A stretch of 64,000 nucleotides of DNA from Novosphingopyxis baekryungensis DSM 16222. Lineage in GTDB: Bacteria > Pseudomonadota > Alphaproteobacteria > Sphingomonadales > Sphingomonadaceae. The notes below the pieces were generated by a model that searched no databases, was not told the origin of the DNA, and saw only the letters and a list, made by a program, of their open reading frames with translations. The stretch is from positions 372,001-436,000 of the forward strand of contig NZ_ATUR01000004.1 in assembly GCF_000420305.1 (NCBI RefSeq), in the 5' to 3' direction. This document shows, piece after piece, positions 28,523-40,000 of this stretch. A program made the translations under genes and the position numbers. Every line of letters starts with the position of its first letter. Position 1 is the first letter of the stretch.

Positions 28523-30787
28523 ATGAGCGACAGCGTAATCCAGTTTTCCGATCGCGAGGCGCTGAACTTCCATAGCCAGGGGCGGCCGGGCAAGATCGAG
28601 ATCATTGCGTCCAAGCCGGTCGGCACGCAGCGCGACCTCAGCTTGGCTTATTCCCCCGGCGTTGCCGTACCGGTGCGCGCCATCGCGGAGGATCCGGGCA
28701 GAGCCTATGAACTAACGGCCAAGGGCAATCTGGTCGCGGTCATCTCCAACGGCACCGCCATTCTGGGCCTGGGCAATCTGGGGGCGCTGGCCGCCAAGCC
28801 GGTGATGGAAGGCAAGGCGGTCCTGTTCAAACGGTTCGCCGATGTCGACTCGATCGATATCGAGCTGAAGACCGAAAATGCGGAGCGGTTCATCGAGGCC
28901 GTGGAGCTAATGGAGCCGAGCTTCGGCGGCATCAATCTGGAGGATATCGCCGCGCCGGAATGCTTCATCATCGAGCAGACCCTTCGGGAGCGGATGAACA
29001 TCCCCGTCTTCCATGACGATCAGCATGGCACCGCCATCATCGCCGCCGCCGGGCTGATCAACGCATGCGAACTGACAGGCAAGAAGCTGGCCGAGATCAA
29101 GATGGTGGTCAACGGCGCGGGCGCCGCCGCCATCGCCTGCACCGAGCTGATCAAGGCGATGGGCGTGCCGCATGAGAATGTGATCATGTGCGATCGGCAG
29201 GGGCCGATCTATCAGGGCCGCACCGAGAGCATGGACCAGTGGAAATCCGCCCATGCCGTACGCACCGAGGCGCGCAGCCTGGCCGAGGCGCTGGTCGGCG
29301 CGGACGTCTTTCTGGGCCTTTCCGCCGCCGGAGCGCTGAAGCCCGAAATGATGGAAGGCATGTCGAACGAGCCGATCATCTTCGCCATGGCCAATCCCGA
29401 TCCCGAGATTCTGCCCGAACTGGCGCGGCAGGTGCGCCCCAATGCGATCATCGCCACCGGTCGTTCGGACTATCCCAATCAGGTCAACAATGTCCTGGGC
29501 TTCCCGTTCATCTTCCGCGGCGCGCTGGACGTGCGCGCGACCACGATCAATGAAGAGATGAAGATCGCCGCGGCCCATGCCATTGCCGCACTGGCGCGCG
29601 AGCGCGTGCCGGAAGAGGTGGCCGATGCCTATGGCGGCACCGCGCACAAGTTCGGCCGCGAATATATCATTCCCGCCCCATTCGATCCGCGCCTGATGGA
29701 AGTGGTCGCCTCTGCCGTGGCGCAGGCCGCCATAGACAGCGGCGTCGCGCAAAAACCCATCGACGACATGGACGCCTATCGGCGTTCGCTCCGGGCGCGC
29801 CTCAACCCCACCATCTCGGTGCTGACGCAGGTCTATGAGCGCGCCAAGGAACAGCCCAAGCGCGTGATCTTTGCCGAGGCCGAGGAAGAGGTGGTGCTGC
29901 GCGCCGCCATCCAGTTCCGCGATGGCGGCTATGGCGTGCCGGTGCTCGTCGGGCGCGACAAGGCGGTGGTCGACATGCTGCACAAGATGGGCGTGGACAA
30001 TCCCGGCAGCTTCGAGATCCACAACAGCGTCTCCAGCCCGCATGTCGGCGCGATGGTCGAGATGCTGTACGACCGTCTGCAGCGGCGCGGCTATCTGCGT
30101 CGGGACGTGCAGCGCATGGTCAATCGTGATCGCAACATCTTCGGTTCGGCCCTGCTCAAGCTGGGCCAGGCCGATGCCATGATCACCGGCATCACCCGCA
30201 CCTTCAGCCAGTCGATGCGCGAGATCCGCCGCGTCCTCGATCCCGCGCCCGATCATCACCCCTTCGGCATCCATGTGATGGTGGGCAAGAGCCACACCGT
30301 GTTCATTGCCGATACCACCGTGAACGAGCGGCCCGGCCCCGAAGTGCTGGCGCATATCGCGGACCGCACCGCCACCGTGGCGCGGCGCATGGGGCAAGAG
30401 CCCCGCGTGGCCTTTCTCAGCTATTCCACCTTCGGCAATCCGGAGGGCCGCTGGCTCGACAATATCCGTGCGGCCATCGCCATGCTGGACGAGCGCGGCG
30501 CCGAATATGAATATGAAGGCGAGATGCCGCCGGACGTTGCCCTGAACGAGGAGCTGATGAAGAATTATCCCTTCATGCGCCTGTCCGCGCCGGCCAATGT
30601 GCTCGTCATGCCCGGCCTGCAATCGGCAAACCTCAGCGCCAAGATCCTGCGCGAATTGGGCGGGGACCGGACCATCGGCCCGATGCTGCTGGGTATCGAA
30701 AAGCCGGTGCAGATCGCCCCGATGAGCTCCACGGCATCCGAACTGGTGACCTTCGCCGTCCTCGCAGCCGCCGGCACGGTGGAATAG
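28523..30787 (+). CDS. maeB: NADP-dependent malic enzyme with phosphotransacetylase-like domain
   Basis: A 754-residue two-domain protein. Residues 1 to about 430 form the malic enzyme, with [11 protein letters not shown], the catalytic lysine region, the metal-binding HDDQHGTA and the dinucleotide site [11 protein letters not shown]. This part decarboxylates malate to pyruvate with NADP. The remaining 320 residues (from [15 protein letters not shown]) match the phosphate acetyltransferase fold, which in these fusions is usually inactive and regulatory, binding acetyl-CoA. ATG 28523 is fixed by GGAGG upstream; a longer frame starts before it. The gene stands alone. Confidence 0.96.
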   Translation: MSDSVIQFSDREALNFHSQGRPGKIEIIASKPVGTQRDLSLAYSPGVAVPVRAIAEDPGRAYELTAKGNLVAVISNGTAILGLGNLGALAAKPVMEGKAVLFKRFADVDSIDIELKTENAERFIEAVELMEPSFGGINLEDIAAPECFIIEQTLRERMNIPVFHDDQHGTAIIAAAGLINACELTGKKLAEIKMVVNGAGAAAIACTELIKAMGVPHENVIMCDRQGPIYQGRTESMDQWKSAHAVRTEARSLAEALVGADVFLGLSAAGALKPEMMEGMSNEPIIFAMANPDPEILPELARQVRPNAIIATGRSDYPNQVNNVLGFPFIFRGALDVRATTINEEMKIAAAHAIAALARERVPEEVADAYGGTAHKFGREYIIPAPFDPRLMEVVASAVAQAAIDSGVAQKPIDDMDAYRRSLRARLNPTISVLTQVYERAKEQPKRVIFAEAEEEVVLRAAIQFRDGGYGVPVLVGRDKAVVDMLHKMGVDNPGSFEIHNSVSSPHVGAMVEMLYDRLQRRGYLRRDVQRMVNRDRNIFGSALLKLGQADAMITGITRTFSQSMREIRRVLDPAPDHHPFGIHVMVGKSHTVFIADTTVNERPGPEVLAHIADRTATVARRMGQEPRVAFLSYSTFGNPEGRWLDNIRAAIAMLDERGAEYEYEGEMPPDVALNEELMKNYPFMRLSAPANVLVMPGLQSANLSAKILRELGGDRTIGPMLLGIEKPVQIAPMSSTASELVTFAVLAAAGTVE

Positions 30788-31090
30788 CGCCGCCCGAAAC
30801 GCCCCCGTCCACAGCAGCCCCGCGCACGATCTTGCTGCAAGGGATGTAAAATGGACGAGGGGCGGATGGCGGAGAACGCAGGCTGGCGCCTGCTGCCTCA
30901 AGGCGGCGGTGCTGTCCTGCGAAGCCGGCAAGCGCAGGCCAGCTCCACAATCGCGGTCAAGCGCGACCATGGTCCGCATGCCAGCATGTCTGCCCGTTCA
31001 TCTGATGGACGAGCCGGGCGCATTGACTTATAGAATGATGCGACGCTTTTTGGAGTCTCGCACCGGAGGCGTTCCAACTGGAGGTGTTGC
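30788..31090. other. Intergenic region without a recognisable gene
   Basis: About 300 bases lie between maeB and the next membrane protein gene. Short open frames are present on both strands but none has a good start, conserved motif or coding-like composition. No terminator with a T run was seen after maeB. The last 70 bases contain TTGACT (31023-31028) without a clear -10 box, and the ribosome site for the next gene. Confidence 0.5.
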
Positions 31091-32104
31091 ATGTCTTCGC
31101 ACGCTATTGGTCTTCCGTCCAAATCCGTGCTCGCTACGGTTATCTCGCTTATTACCGTCCTTCTGGCCGGTCTTGCGGTGCGTACACCGCTCGCCGCTGC
31201 GTTCCCTCTTGCCGCATCGCTCCTTTTTCTGTGGGTCGTGGCCGACAGCATGATGCTCGGCATGATGGCCCGCACCGAAGGCCTGCCTTCGCGGCGCGCG
31301 GTTGTCGCGGTGCTGGCTGCGGCCAGTATCACCGTCTCGCTCGGCGCACCCACGGCAATTCGCGAGACCCTGTGGTCCATGCCCCTCCTCGCGCTGGCCA
31401 TGACCGCATTGGTATCCGCACATATTGGCTGCGGTGCGCTGCGCATGCGCCGCGCCCTGAAGACGCCGGAAAAGACGACGAAAGAGCGCTGGTTTGCCGC
31501 CCTGTCCTCAGTGCTCCCGCCCATGTTGATCCGGCTGGCCATCGCCGAGCTGACGATCCTGCATATGGCGCTGCTGCGCTGGGGCGGCCCGGCGGATGTA
31601 CCGGCCCATGCCCGCGCCTTTTCCTATCACAAGCATCTGACGCCGATGTGCAGCGCCTTACTGGTGCTGTCGGGCATCGAAATCATGGTCTATCACCTGC
31701 TGATCGGCCATTGGAGCCGCGTCGGCGCGATCGTCCTATTCGTGCTGAGCGATGTCGGCTTCATCTATATGATCGGTATCATCAAATCCTTCCGCTACCG
31801 GCCCGTGCTGTTCACGCCGGATGGGGTGCAGCTGCGCACAGGACTGCTGATAGATCGCTTCATCCCGTTCGACAGCATCGCGGCGGTGGAAACCGGTTTT
31901 TCAGGCGAGCGGGTACGCGATCCCGGGACGCTCAACGCGGCGCTGATGGCCTGGCCGAACATCATCCTGCGGCTGAACGTGCCGCTGGAGCACCGCTCCA
32001 TCCTGCGCAAGCGCGCGCCCACCACCTCGGTCGCCTTTCGGCTGGACGAGCCGGGGCCGTTCCTGCGCCTGTTGCACTGGCGGCTGGGGCATCCGCTTCG
32101 CTGA
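31091..32104 (+). CDS. Membrane protein with C-terminal bPH-like domain, unknown function
   Basis: A 337-residue protein. The first 240 residues contain about seven hydrophobic helices in two groups. The last 95 (YRPVLFTPDGVQLRTGLLIDRFIPFDSIAAVE...) look like a bacterial PH-like domain, where the pattern of a strand, RxGLL, hydrophobic IPFxxI is usual. I do not recognise the family. ATG 31091 has GGAGG six bases upstream, a strong site. It has no operon partner: bamE on the other side is convergent. A role in the envelope is the most that can be said. Confidence 0.75.
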   Translation: MSSHAIGLPSKSVLATVISLITVLLAGLAVRTPLAAAFPLAASLLFLWVVADSMMLGMMARTEGLPSRRAVVAVLAAASITVSLGAPTAIRETLWSMPLLALAMTALVSAHIGCGALRMRRALKTPEKTTKERWFAALSSVLPPMLIRLAIAELTILHMALLRWGGPADVPAHARAFSYHKHLTPMCSALLVLSGIEIMVYHLLIGHWSRVGAIVLFVLSDVGFIYMIGIIKSFRYRPVLFTPDGVQLRTGLLIDRFIPFDSIAAVETGFSGERVRDPGTLNAALMAWPNIILRLNVPLEHRSILRKRAPTTSVAFRLDEPGPFLRLLHWRLGHPLR

Positions 32105-32186
32105 CAACGCGAGAGCGGCGCGGCGGAACGCGGCCACAAGGTAAAGCAAGCGCGCCAGGATGCCGGCGCGCCTGCCGGGCGTAGCG

Positions 32187-32684
32187 TCAGCCGCCCGGGT
32201 TGGTCGGATCGTTGCTGGGCCCCGCGCCGCCTGGCACGCCCGGCGCACCGACCGTGCCGATATTGCCAAACAGCTCCTCGAAGAAGCTGCGCTCACGCCC
32301 GCGGGTCGGCGTCTTGTCGCTGACCGGATTGATATCCGCCACCTGCTCCAGCCCCATGCGATCGACCTCGGACACATTTCCGGCCTGATCGAAGGTTATG
32401 TGCAGGATGGTCTGCTCGGTCGGCGTCGGCTCGGCAAAGGCCAGCTGGCGCGTGTTGCGCGAGACATAATACCATTGCTCGTCACCGAACTGGCTCTTGA
32501 ACGTGGGATCGCCCAGGGTGCCCAGCACGCTGGCCTTGTTGTCCACGCCGGCGGAGACCGAGCTGGCCAGCACCGGATCCATGATATAGCCGCGATGGGC
32601 CTGCAGCTGCCCGCAGGCCGTTGTGGCCAGAGCAAGCGCGCAAAGCGCCGAGAGCTTCAGCGGGGTAGCAAGAGTGGCGGGCAT
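32187..32684 (-). CDS. bamE: Outer-membrane assembly lipoprotein BamE-like
   Basis: A 165-residue lipoprotein (LALATTAC lipobox) with a SmpA/OmlA domain: HRGYIMDPVLASSVSAGVDNKASVLGTLGDPTFKSQFGDEQWYYVS is the core, matching BamE, which supports beta-barrel insertion by BamA. The C-terminal 50 residues are Gly/Pro-rich and disordered. ATG 32684 has GGAG upstream; the longer frame before it is non-coding. It is divergent from the CBP3-type gene, an arrangement repeated in many sphingomonad-like genomes. Confidence 0.9.
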   Translation of the reverse strand: MPATLATPLKLSALCALALATTACGQLQAHRGYIMDPVLASSVSAGVDNKASVLGTLGDPTFKSQFGDEQWYYVSRNTRQLAFAEPTPTEQTILHITFDQAGNVSEVDRMGLEQVADINPVSDKTPTRGRERSFFEELFGNIGTVGAPGVPGGAGPSNDPTNPGG

Positions 32685-32840
32685 AAAGACTCCGAATAGG
32701 ATCCGGCCCGGCCTGTCGGGCGCGTGGCGGGAATGGCATGCAAGGATCGCCATTGCATCTACGGCGGGCGATATCAATATTGCTGGCGAATGAGCGCGCG
32801 ATGAACCACGCGCCGAAACGCGGCTAAGCTAGGGACGATA

Positions 32841-33362
32841 ATGGGACTGATCGGGCGGATATTCAGGCGCAAGGCAGACGATGCCGCGCCGTTGCTGCCG
32901 CTCTATGAGCAGGTGGTGGCCCGCGCACGCCAGCCCCACTGGTACGAAGAGGGCGCGGTCCCCGACACGATGGATGGCCGGTTCGACATGATCGCCACGC
33001 TGCTGTCGGTCGTGCTGCTGCGACTCGAGCGGGACGATGAGGCGCGGCAGGAAAGCGTGTGGCTGACCGAATTGTTCGTGACCGATATGGACGGCCAACT
33101 GCGCCAGATGGGTATCGGCGATGTCAGCGTGGGCAAGCATATGGGCAAGATGATGAGCGCGCTGGGCGGGCGTCTGGGTGCCTATCGCGGCAAGCTGGAA
33201 GACGATTTCGCGCTGAATGCCGCCATCCGCCGCAATGTCTATCGCGAGGCTCCGGCCAGCGATGCCGAGGTGGCCCATGTGGCACGCGGCCTGCGTGATC
33301 ATGCTGCCAGTCTGGATCGGCTGGCCACGGCGCCGATCCTCAGCGGGGAGACAAGCTGGTGA
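32841..33362 (+). CDS. Ubiquinol-cytochrome c chaperone family protein (CBP3-like)
   Basis: A 173-residue helical protein with the family pattern LYEQVVARARQPHWYEEGAVPDTMDGRFDMIATLLSVVLLRL and the DGQLRQMGIGDVSVGKHMGKMM segment. Mitochondrial CBP3 helps assemble cytochrome b; the bacterial homologue is presumed to do the same for the bc1 complex, but evidence is indirect. Its stop overlaps the start of the DUF177 gene by four bases (GTGA). Confidence 0.9.
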   Translation: MGLIGRIFRRKADDAAPLLPLYEQVVARARQPHWYEEGAVPDTMDGRFDMIATLLSVVLLRLERDDEARQESVWLTELFVTDMDGQLRQMGIGDVSVGKHMGKMMSALGGRLGAYRGKLEDDFALNAAIRRNVYREAPASDAEVAHVARGLRDHAASLDRLATAPILSGETSW

Positions 33363-33940
33363 GCGGCGGTTCGGCTCGTAATGCAGCTGCGCCCGCTGGC
33401 CCGGAACCTGTCCGCCCCGAATTCTCACATAGCGTGAAGATCGGCGATCTGGGTTCGCGCCCCCATGAGCTTTCGCTGCAGGCCAGTGACAGCGAGCGCG
33501 CAGGCCTGGCGAAGCGGTTCGACTGTCTGAAGCTGGACCGGCTGGAGGCGCAGATATCGGCCACTGCCGATGCTGGGCGGGTCGCCCTGACAGGCCGGAT
33601 GCAGGCTGCCGGAACACAGCCTTGCGTGGCGACGGGCGATCCGGTGCCCTTCACGCTGGACGAGCCCATCGATCTCATCTTCCTGCCGATACCCAAAGGC
33701 GGCAATCCGGACGAGGAAATCGAGCTGGAAGACGACGAACTGGACACGCTGTTCCACGATGGCCGCACCGCCGATTTCGGCGAGGCGGTGGCCCAGAGCC
33801 TGGCGCTGTCACTCGATCCCTATCCGCGTGGGGCCAAGGCAGCCGAGGTGCTGGCCAAGGCAGGTGTGATCGGCGAGGATGAGGTGGAGCCGACCGGCGC
33901 GCTATCCGGCCTGAAGGCCATGCTGGAAGGCAAGACCTAA
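33359..33940 (+). CDS. DUF177/YceD family protein
   Basis: A 193-residue protein starting at GTG 33359, fixed by the GTGA overlap. It has the family's central block (a strand-rich region ending in ...QPCVATGDPVPFTLDEPIDLIFLP), an acidic middle (EEIELEDDELD) and the DFGEAVAQSLALSLDPYPR segment. YceD homologues are linked to 23S rRNA or ribosomal protein L32 maturation; only one of the usual cysteines is present. The rpmF-plsX genes that often follow are absent here. It is convergent with the flavin reductase gene. Confidence 0.9.
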   Translation: MSGGSARNAAAPAGPEPVRPEFSHSVKIGDLGSRPHELSLQASDSERAGLAKRFDCLKLDRLEAQISATADAGRVALTGRMQAAGTQPCVATGDPVPFTLDEPIDLIFLPIPKGGNPDEEIELEDDELDTLFHDGRTADFGEAVAQSLALSLDPYPRGAKAAEVLAKAGVIGEDEVEPTGALSGLKAMLEGKT

Positions 33941-33950
33941 CGCAAAGCCG

Positions 33951-35519
33951 TCAGCCGCCCCGCTGCCATTTCAGATAACGTCTGGCCACGCTGATCAGCC
34001 GGTCGCTGACATGGTTCAGCGCATGTTCCTGCGCCGCCAGCTTGGCCGCCTCGGCCCAGCTGGGATAGGGGAAGATCACCTCCATCAGCTTGGCCAGCCC
34101 CATGTTCTGGTTCATCGCGATGGTGAAACTGGTCAGGATCTCGGCTGCATGCGCGCCGACCACCACCGCGCCGAGGATCGTGTCGCCGCCCGGCTTGGTC
34201 AGTACCTTGATGAAGCCGTCCGTCTCGCTCTCGGCCACCGCACGCTCCAGTTCGTGCATATCGAACAGCGTCAGCTCGAAGGCCACACCCTGCTCGCTGG
34301 CGCTGGCTTCGTTCAGCCCCACGCTGGCCACTTCCGGCTCGGTATAGGTGGCGCGCGGCATGATCGGATCGGCGGCTTTGGGGCTGTAGATCGGGGCGAA
34401 CAGCGCGCTGTAGCCCGCCTTCATGCCCTGAAATCCGGCGGCATGGGTGAACTGGAACGGCCCGGCCACGTCGCCCGCGGCATAAATATGCGGCAGCGAC
34501 GTCTGCAGCCTGCCGTCATGCGCGATCGTGCGATCACTATCGACGCCGATATCCTCCAGCCCATATCCCGTGAGCCGCGCCTTGCGCCCGATGCCGATGA
34601 GCAGCGCGTCATAGACGATCCGCTCCTCACCATCCGGCCCCTTGGCGATCAACGTGCGGCCTGCGTCATCCTGCACGAAGCGCGCCGCCTCATGCCCGGT
34701 GAGCACGCGCACGCCGTCCGCCTCCAGCTGCGCCTGCACCAGCGCCGCGGCATCGCCATCTTCCTTGCCGAGCAGCCGATCGGACTGTTCCACCAGCGTC
34801 ACTTGCGATCCGAGCCTTTGAAAGCTCTGCGCCAGCTCGCAGCCGATCGGTCCGCCGCCGACGATGGCGAAACGTGCCGGCGCGGCGGCGTGTGTGGCCA
34901 TGGCGTCCCACAGCGTCTCGCTGGTCAGATAATCGCTCTGCTCGACGCCTTCGACCGGCGGGATGATCGGCTCGGAGCCGGTAGCGACCACGAAATGGCG
35001 TGCGGTAAGGCGCTGCGTGCCGCCTTCGTTGAGATCGATCTCGACCGTCCACGGATCGACGAAGCGGGCATAGCCGCGGATCACATCGACGCCATATCCC
35101 GTAAACGTCTCCACGCTGTCATGCGGCGCGATATCGGCGACCACGCCTTTGACGCGCGCCATCACGCGCGCGAAATCGACGCCCGGTGCGGCATCCGTCA
35201 GGCCGAAACGCTCGGCATCGCGCATCATCGCGGCGGTGCGGGCGCTCTTGATCAACGCCTTGCTGGGCACGCAGCCGGTGTTGAGGCAATCGCCGCCCAT
35301 TTCGCGCGCTTCGATCAGCGACACCTTGGCGCCCGCCTTGGCCGCTAGATAGGCAGCGGTGAGGCCGGCCGAACCAGCGCCGATCACGATGGTATTGCGG
35401 TCGAATCGCTTGGGCGCTTTCACCCCGCCATCACTGGGCCGCCTGATGGCCGATCCGCCGATAAGTAGAATGCCGACGAGCAGCAGCAGGATGGCGGCGA
35501 AGATGGTGATGGTGGTCAT
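33951..35519 (-). CDS. Membrane-anchored FAD-dependent disulfide reductase-like protein
   Basis: A 522-residue protein with one N-terminal membrane helix (about residues 5-26) followed by a complete pyridine nucleotide-disulfide oxidoreductase: FAD site IGAGSAGLTAAYLAAKAG, redox pair CLNTGCVPSK, NAD site IVGGGPIGCELA and the AAGDVAG motif. It resembles mercuric reductase and dihydrolipoamide dehydrogenase. At the C-terminus the usual HPTxxE catalytic base is replaced by YPSWAEA, so the classical disulfide acid-base histidine is missing. It therefore may reduce quinones or another acceptor at the membrane. Its substrate is unknown. ATG 35519 is preferred to a start 12 codons upstream. Confidence 0.88.
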   Translation of the reverse strand: MTTITIFAAILLLLVGILLIGGSAIRRPSDGGVKAPKRFDRNTIVIGAGSAGLTAAYLAAKAGAKVSLIEAREMGGDCLNTGCVPSKALIKSARTAAMMRDAERFGLTDAAPGVDFARVMARVKGVVADIAPHDSVETFTGYGVDVIRGYARFVDPWTVEIDLNEGGTQRLTARHFVVATGSEPIIPPVEGVEQSDYLTSETLWDAMATHAAAPARFAIVGGGPIGCELAQSFQRLGSQVTLVEQSDRLLGKEDGDAAALVQAQLEADGVRVLTGHEAARFVQDDAGRTLIAKGPDGEERIVYDALLIGIGRKARLTGYGLEDIGVDSDRTIAHDGRLQTSLPHIYAAGDVAGPFQFTHAAGFQGMKAGYSALFAPIYSPKAADPIMPRATYTEPEVASVGLNEASASEQGVAFELTLFDMHELERAVAESETDGFIKVLTKPGGDTILGAVVVGAHAAEILTSFTIAMNQNMGLAKLMEVIFPYPSWAEAAKLAAQEHALNHVSDRLISVARRYLKWQRGG

Positions 35520-35559
35520 CCGCGCCTCATGCACCAACGCGCCGCAAAGGTCCAAGCGA

Positions 35560-36768
35560 TCAGGTGGAGCAAGGCTCCGCCACCTGCCAACCGCCGCGCC
35601 TGCGCCGCTCGACCCAGAAGGACGTCAGCAGCACGGCCAGGCCGCCGAGCGCCAGCAGGCTGCCGACCCATCCGGGCGCGGTCCAGCCATAGCCCGCAGC
35701 AATGGCCGAACCCGCCAGAAACGGCCCCAGCGCATTGGCAGCGTTGAACGCGGCATGGTGCAGCGCGGCGGCTAGCGTCTGCGCCTCGCCCGCCACGTCC
35801 ATCAGGCGCGTCTGCAGCACCGGGCCAAGTCCGCCGCCCAGCGCAATGGCGAACGCGCCGATGCCGAGCAGCAGCAGATTGCCGGTCATCAGCGGCAGCG
35901 CGGCCAGAACCACGGCGCTCCAGATCAACAGCCCGATGCCGGTACGCTTCAGTGCCTTGTCCGCCAGCCAGCCCGCGCCGAGATTGCCCACGGTCATGCC
36001 GATGCCGAAGATGACGAGAATGACCGGCACCGTTTCCGGCGATGCGCCCATTTCCTCGGTGATCAGCGGTGAGAGGAAGCTATAGACCGCGAACAGCCCG
36101 CCAAAGCCGATCGCACCTGCGCCCAGCGTCAGCCAGACCTGCAGGTTGGCGAGCGCGGACAGCTCGCCCAGTTTGCTGCGCTTGCCCTCGGGCCGCTGCA
36201 ACGGCGCGCACAGCTGCACCGAAAGCGCGGTGAGCAGCGCGAGGACGACGACGATGGCAAAGCCCCAGCGCCAGCCGATGGTCAACCCGATGAAATTGGC
36301 GGCGGGCGATCCGATGATGGTGGCCAGTGTCAGCCCCAGCATCACCAGCGCCACCGACTGCGCGCGCCGCTGCGGCATGACCGATGCCGCCATCAGCGCG
36401 GCGACGCCGAAATAGGCGCCGTGCGGCAGGCCGCTGACGAACCGTGCGGCGAGCAGCCAATGATAGGTCGGGGCCCAGACCGTCATCGCATTGCCGGCCG
36501 CGATCGCGATCATCAGCCATACGAGCAGGCGGCGGCGCGGCAGGCCTGCCCCGGCGAATGCGAGGATCGGTGCGCCCGCCACCACGCCCAGCGCATAGGC
36601 GCTGATGGCATGCGCGGCGACCGGCTCGGTCAGGCCAAGTTCGCGCGCGTAAAAAGGCAAAAGGCTCATCGCCGAAAATTCGGTCGAGCCGATGGCGAAA
36701 CCGCCGAGCGCAAGCGCGCAGATCACCAATATCCGGCGGCCGGTGCTGACGTCCGATGCGTCGATCAT
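35560..36768 (-). CDS. MFS transporter, AraJ/sugar-efflux-like (DHA1 family)
   Basis: A 402-residue protein with 12 membrane helices. The motif EFSAMSLLPFYARELG near helix 1, the loop motif RRRLLVW between helices 2 and 3, and GLPHGAYFG in helix 4-5 match the AraJ/NepI branch of drug and sugar exporters. Substrate is unknown. ATG 36768 is chosen; no clear ribosome site is seen. It lies 40 bases before the flavin reductase gene on the same strand and could be co-transcribed with it. Confidence 0.9.
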   Translation of the reverse strand: MIDASDVSTGRRILVICALALGGFAIGSTEFSAMSLLPFYARELGLTEPVAAHAISAYALGVVAGAPILAFAGAGLPRRRLLVWLMIAIAAGNAMTVWAPTYHWLLAARFVSGLPHGAYFGVAALMAASVMPQRRAQSVALVMLGLTLATIIGSPAANFIGLTIGWRWGFAIVVVLALLTALSVQLCAPLQRPEGKRSKLGELSALANLQVWLTLGAGAIGFGGLFAVYSFLSPLITEEMGASPETVPVILVIFGIGMTVGNLGAGWLADKALKRTGIGLLIWSAVVLAALPLMTGNLLLLGIGAFAIALGGGLGPVLQTRLMDVAGEAQTLAAALHHAAFNAANALGPFLAGSAIAAGYGWTAPGWVGSLLALGGLAVLLTSFWVERRRRGGWQVAEPCST

Positions 36769-36923
36769 GGGCTGAAATCTTTCGTCGAATGGAGAGGAGC
36801 CGCCCGTGCAGGCGGCCTGTCGATCGGCGTGGCGGCTCTCCCGTCCGGCCATGCCTGGCTCGATCCAATAGCGCGCTATCGGCCGGAAGGCTCCCACCGC
36901 ACGCGCCATGAATAGCTATACAA

Positions 36924-36965
36924 TGCAAAAGCCCCGCTTGGCACGGGGCCGAGCGGGGCTTTGCA
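36924..36965 (-). terminator. Rho-independent terminator after ssb
   Basis: A stem of AAGCCCCGCT (36929-36938) with AGCGGGGCTT (36952-36961), extended by flanking TGCA/TGCA pairing, is followed by TTTT on the minus strand. It lies 23 bases past the ssb stop and upstream of the MFS gene, so it insulates the two. Confidence 0.9.
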
Positions 36966-36987
36966 GTTGAGCGAATAAGCGCGGCGA

Positions 36988-37542
36988 TCAGAACGGCACT
37001 TCATCGTCCAGATCGTCGGCAAAGTCGCCGCCGCCGCCCTGGTTCCAGCCACCGCCCGAACCGCCGCCGCCGGAGCTGCCGCCCCCGCCCTGGTTCCAGC
37101 CGCCGCCACCGCCGCCGCCGCCGGAGGACGAACCGCCCCCGCCGCCATAGCCGCCGCCCGATCCACCGCCGCCGCCGGCACCGCCACCGGGCGCACCGTC
37201 GAGCATGGTCATCACCGCGCCGGGGCCGCTCAGCACGACCTCGGTCGAATAGCGGTCATTGCCGGACTGGTCCTGCCATTTGCGGGTCTGCAGCTGGCCT
37301 TCGACGTAGATCTTCGAACCCTTGCGCAGATATTTCTCGGCCACACCAACCAGCCCGTCAGACTTGATCGTTACCGTGTGCCATTCGGTGCGCTCCTTGC
37401 GCTCCCCGGTCTGGCGGTCCTTCCAGTTTTCGGACGTCGCCATGCGCAGATTGCAGATGCGGCCCCCGTTCTGGAACGTTTTGACTTCCGGATCCGCGCC
37501 CAGATTGCCGAGCAGAATGACCTTGTTGACTGAGCCTGCCAT
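36988..37542 (-). CDS. ssb: Single-stranded DNA-binding protein
   Basis: A 184-residue SSB. The OB fold occupies residues 1 to about 115 ([21 protein letters not shown] ... WHTVTI ... [10 protein letters not shown]). It is followed by a glycine-rich linker with two [10 protein letters not shown] repeats and the acidic tip DDLDDEVPF, which recruits partner proteins. The linker is encoded by a dense run of GGC/GGN codons at about 37030-37200. ATG 37542 has GGAG upstream; a longer frame begins earlier but is not used. Confidence 0.97.
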   Translation of the reverse strand: MAGSVNKVILLGNLGADPEVKTFQNGGRICNLRMATSENWKDRQTGERKERTEWHTVTIKSDGLVGVAEKYLRKGSKIYVEGQLQTRKWQDQSGNDRYSTEVVLSGPGAVMTMLDGAPGGGAGGGGGSGGGYGGGGGSSSGGGGGGGGWNQGGGGSSGGGGSGGGWNQGGGGDFADDLDDEVPF

Positions 37543-37687
37543 GATGTTCTCCGAATTCGGTGCATGACCCGCACCATCTACCTTTGGCCCTCTATTTGAA
37601 GGGCCGTTCTGCAGCACCGCTTAGTTAAAGGATGCCTTTCCGACAAGCGCAGCCGAAACGGTGGACGCTGTTTGCACGGAAGCCGCG

Positions 37688-39549
<1,862 letters not shown>

Positions 39550-39553
<4 letters not shown>

Positions 39554-39792
39554 CGCCGTTCCTCGCATTCGATGGCCTGGGCATGCACGGTGCGCAGCGC
39601 CACCGTCATGCGGCCGATGCGCACCGCGATCGGATCACGCCAGAACAGCATGCCCTTGTGCAGCGTCTCGATGAAGGCACCCTGCTCAAAACCAAGCGCG
39701 CGCAGACGGCTCCCGTCTGCGGGCGGCAGGGAATCCCAGTCTATCGCGGCTATTCGGGCCGGGACTCTGCGTGGCAGGTTGGATAGCTTCAT
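39550..39792 (-). CDS. feoA: Ferrous iron transport protein A
   Basis: An 80-residue SH3-like protein that partners with FeoB. The LSNLPRRVPARIAAIDW opening, LRALGFEQGAFIETLHK and DPIAVRIGRMTVALR are FeoA features. ATG 39792 is chosen; an open frame extends further up without conserved sequence. Fur control would be expected; upstream of the gene there is an AT-rich TTTATTGATAAC stretch, too weak a match to call a Fur box. Confidence 0.92.
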
Positions 39793-39897
39793 GAAACTGC
39801 GACCAGTTATCAATAAAGCAAGGCCGTGGCCAGCGGGAATCACTGCGGCCCGACCGGGGCCGGCATCCAAAAATGCCATAATATGCAGCGCTGCGGG

Positions 39898-39953
39898 AAA
39901 AACCACGCGATCCAGTCCTGCGGCATAGCTGCGCAGGCGCTGGATCGCGTGGT
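39898..39953 (-). terminator. Strong rho-independent terminator after the alkene reductase gene
   Basis: Arms 39902-39915 and 39940-39953 are perfectly complementary over 14 bases, with an inner CCTGCG/CGCAGG stem (39917-39922 and 39932-39937). On the minus strand the hairpin is followed directly by TTTTT. It lies 48 bases after the stop of the gene at 40001. Confidence 0.92.
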
Positions 39954-40000
39954 CGCTTCAGACTGATCGCCGTACGATCAGCGATGCGATGATCGCGTCC

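Noticed and set aside
28907-30979. Very long open frame antisense to maeB (690 codons)
   Set aside because: High-GC DNA leaves long open frames opposite real genes; it is His/Ala/Gly-rich with no domain, and the plus strand encodes a well-known enzyme.
34011-35348. 445-codon frame antisense to the flavin reductase
   Set aside because: Shadow of a real gene with typical arginine/histidine-rich composition.
37030-37200. Tandem repeat or CRISPR-like array in a GC-rich tract
   Set aside because: It is the glycine-rich linker of SSB encoded by GGC/GGN codons; no spacers.
39793-39897. Fur box before feoA
   Set aside because: TTTATTGATAAC gives only part of the 19-base consensus; cannot be supported by eye.
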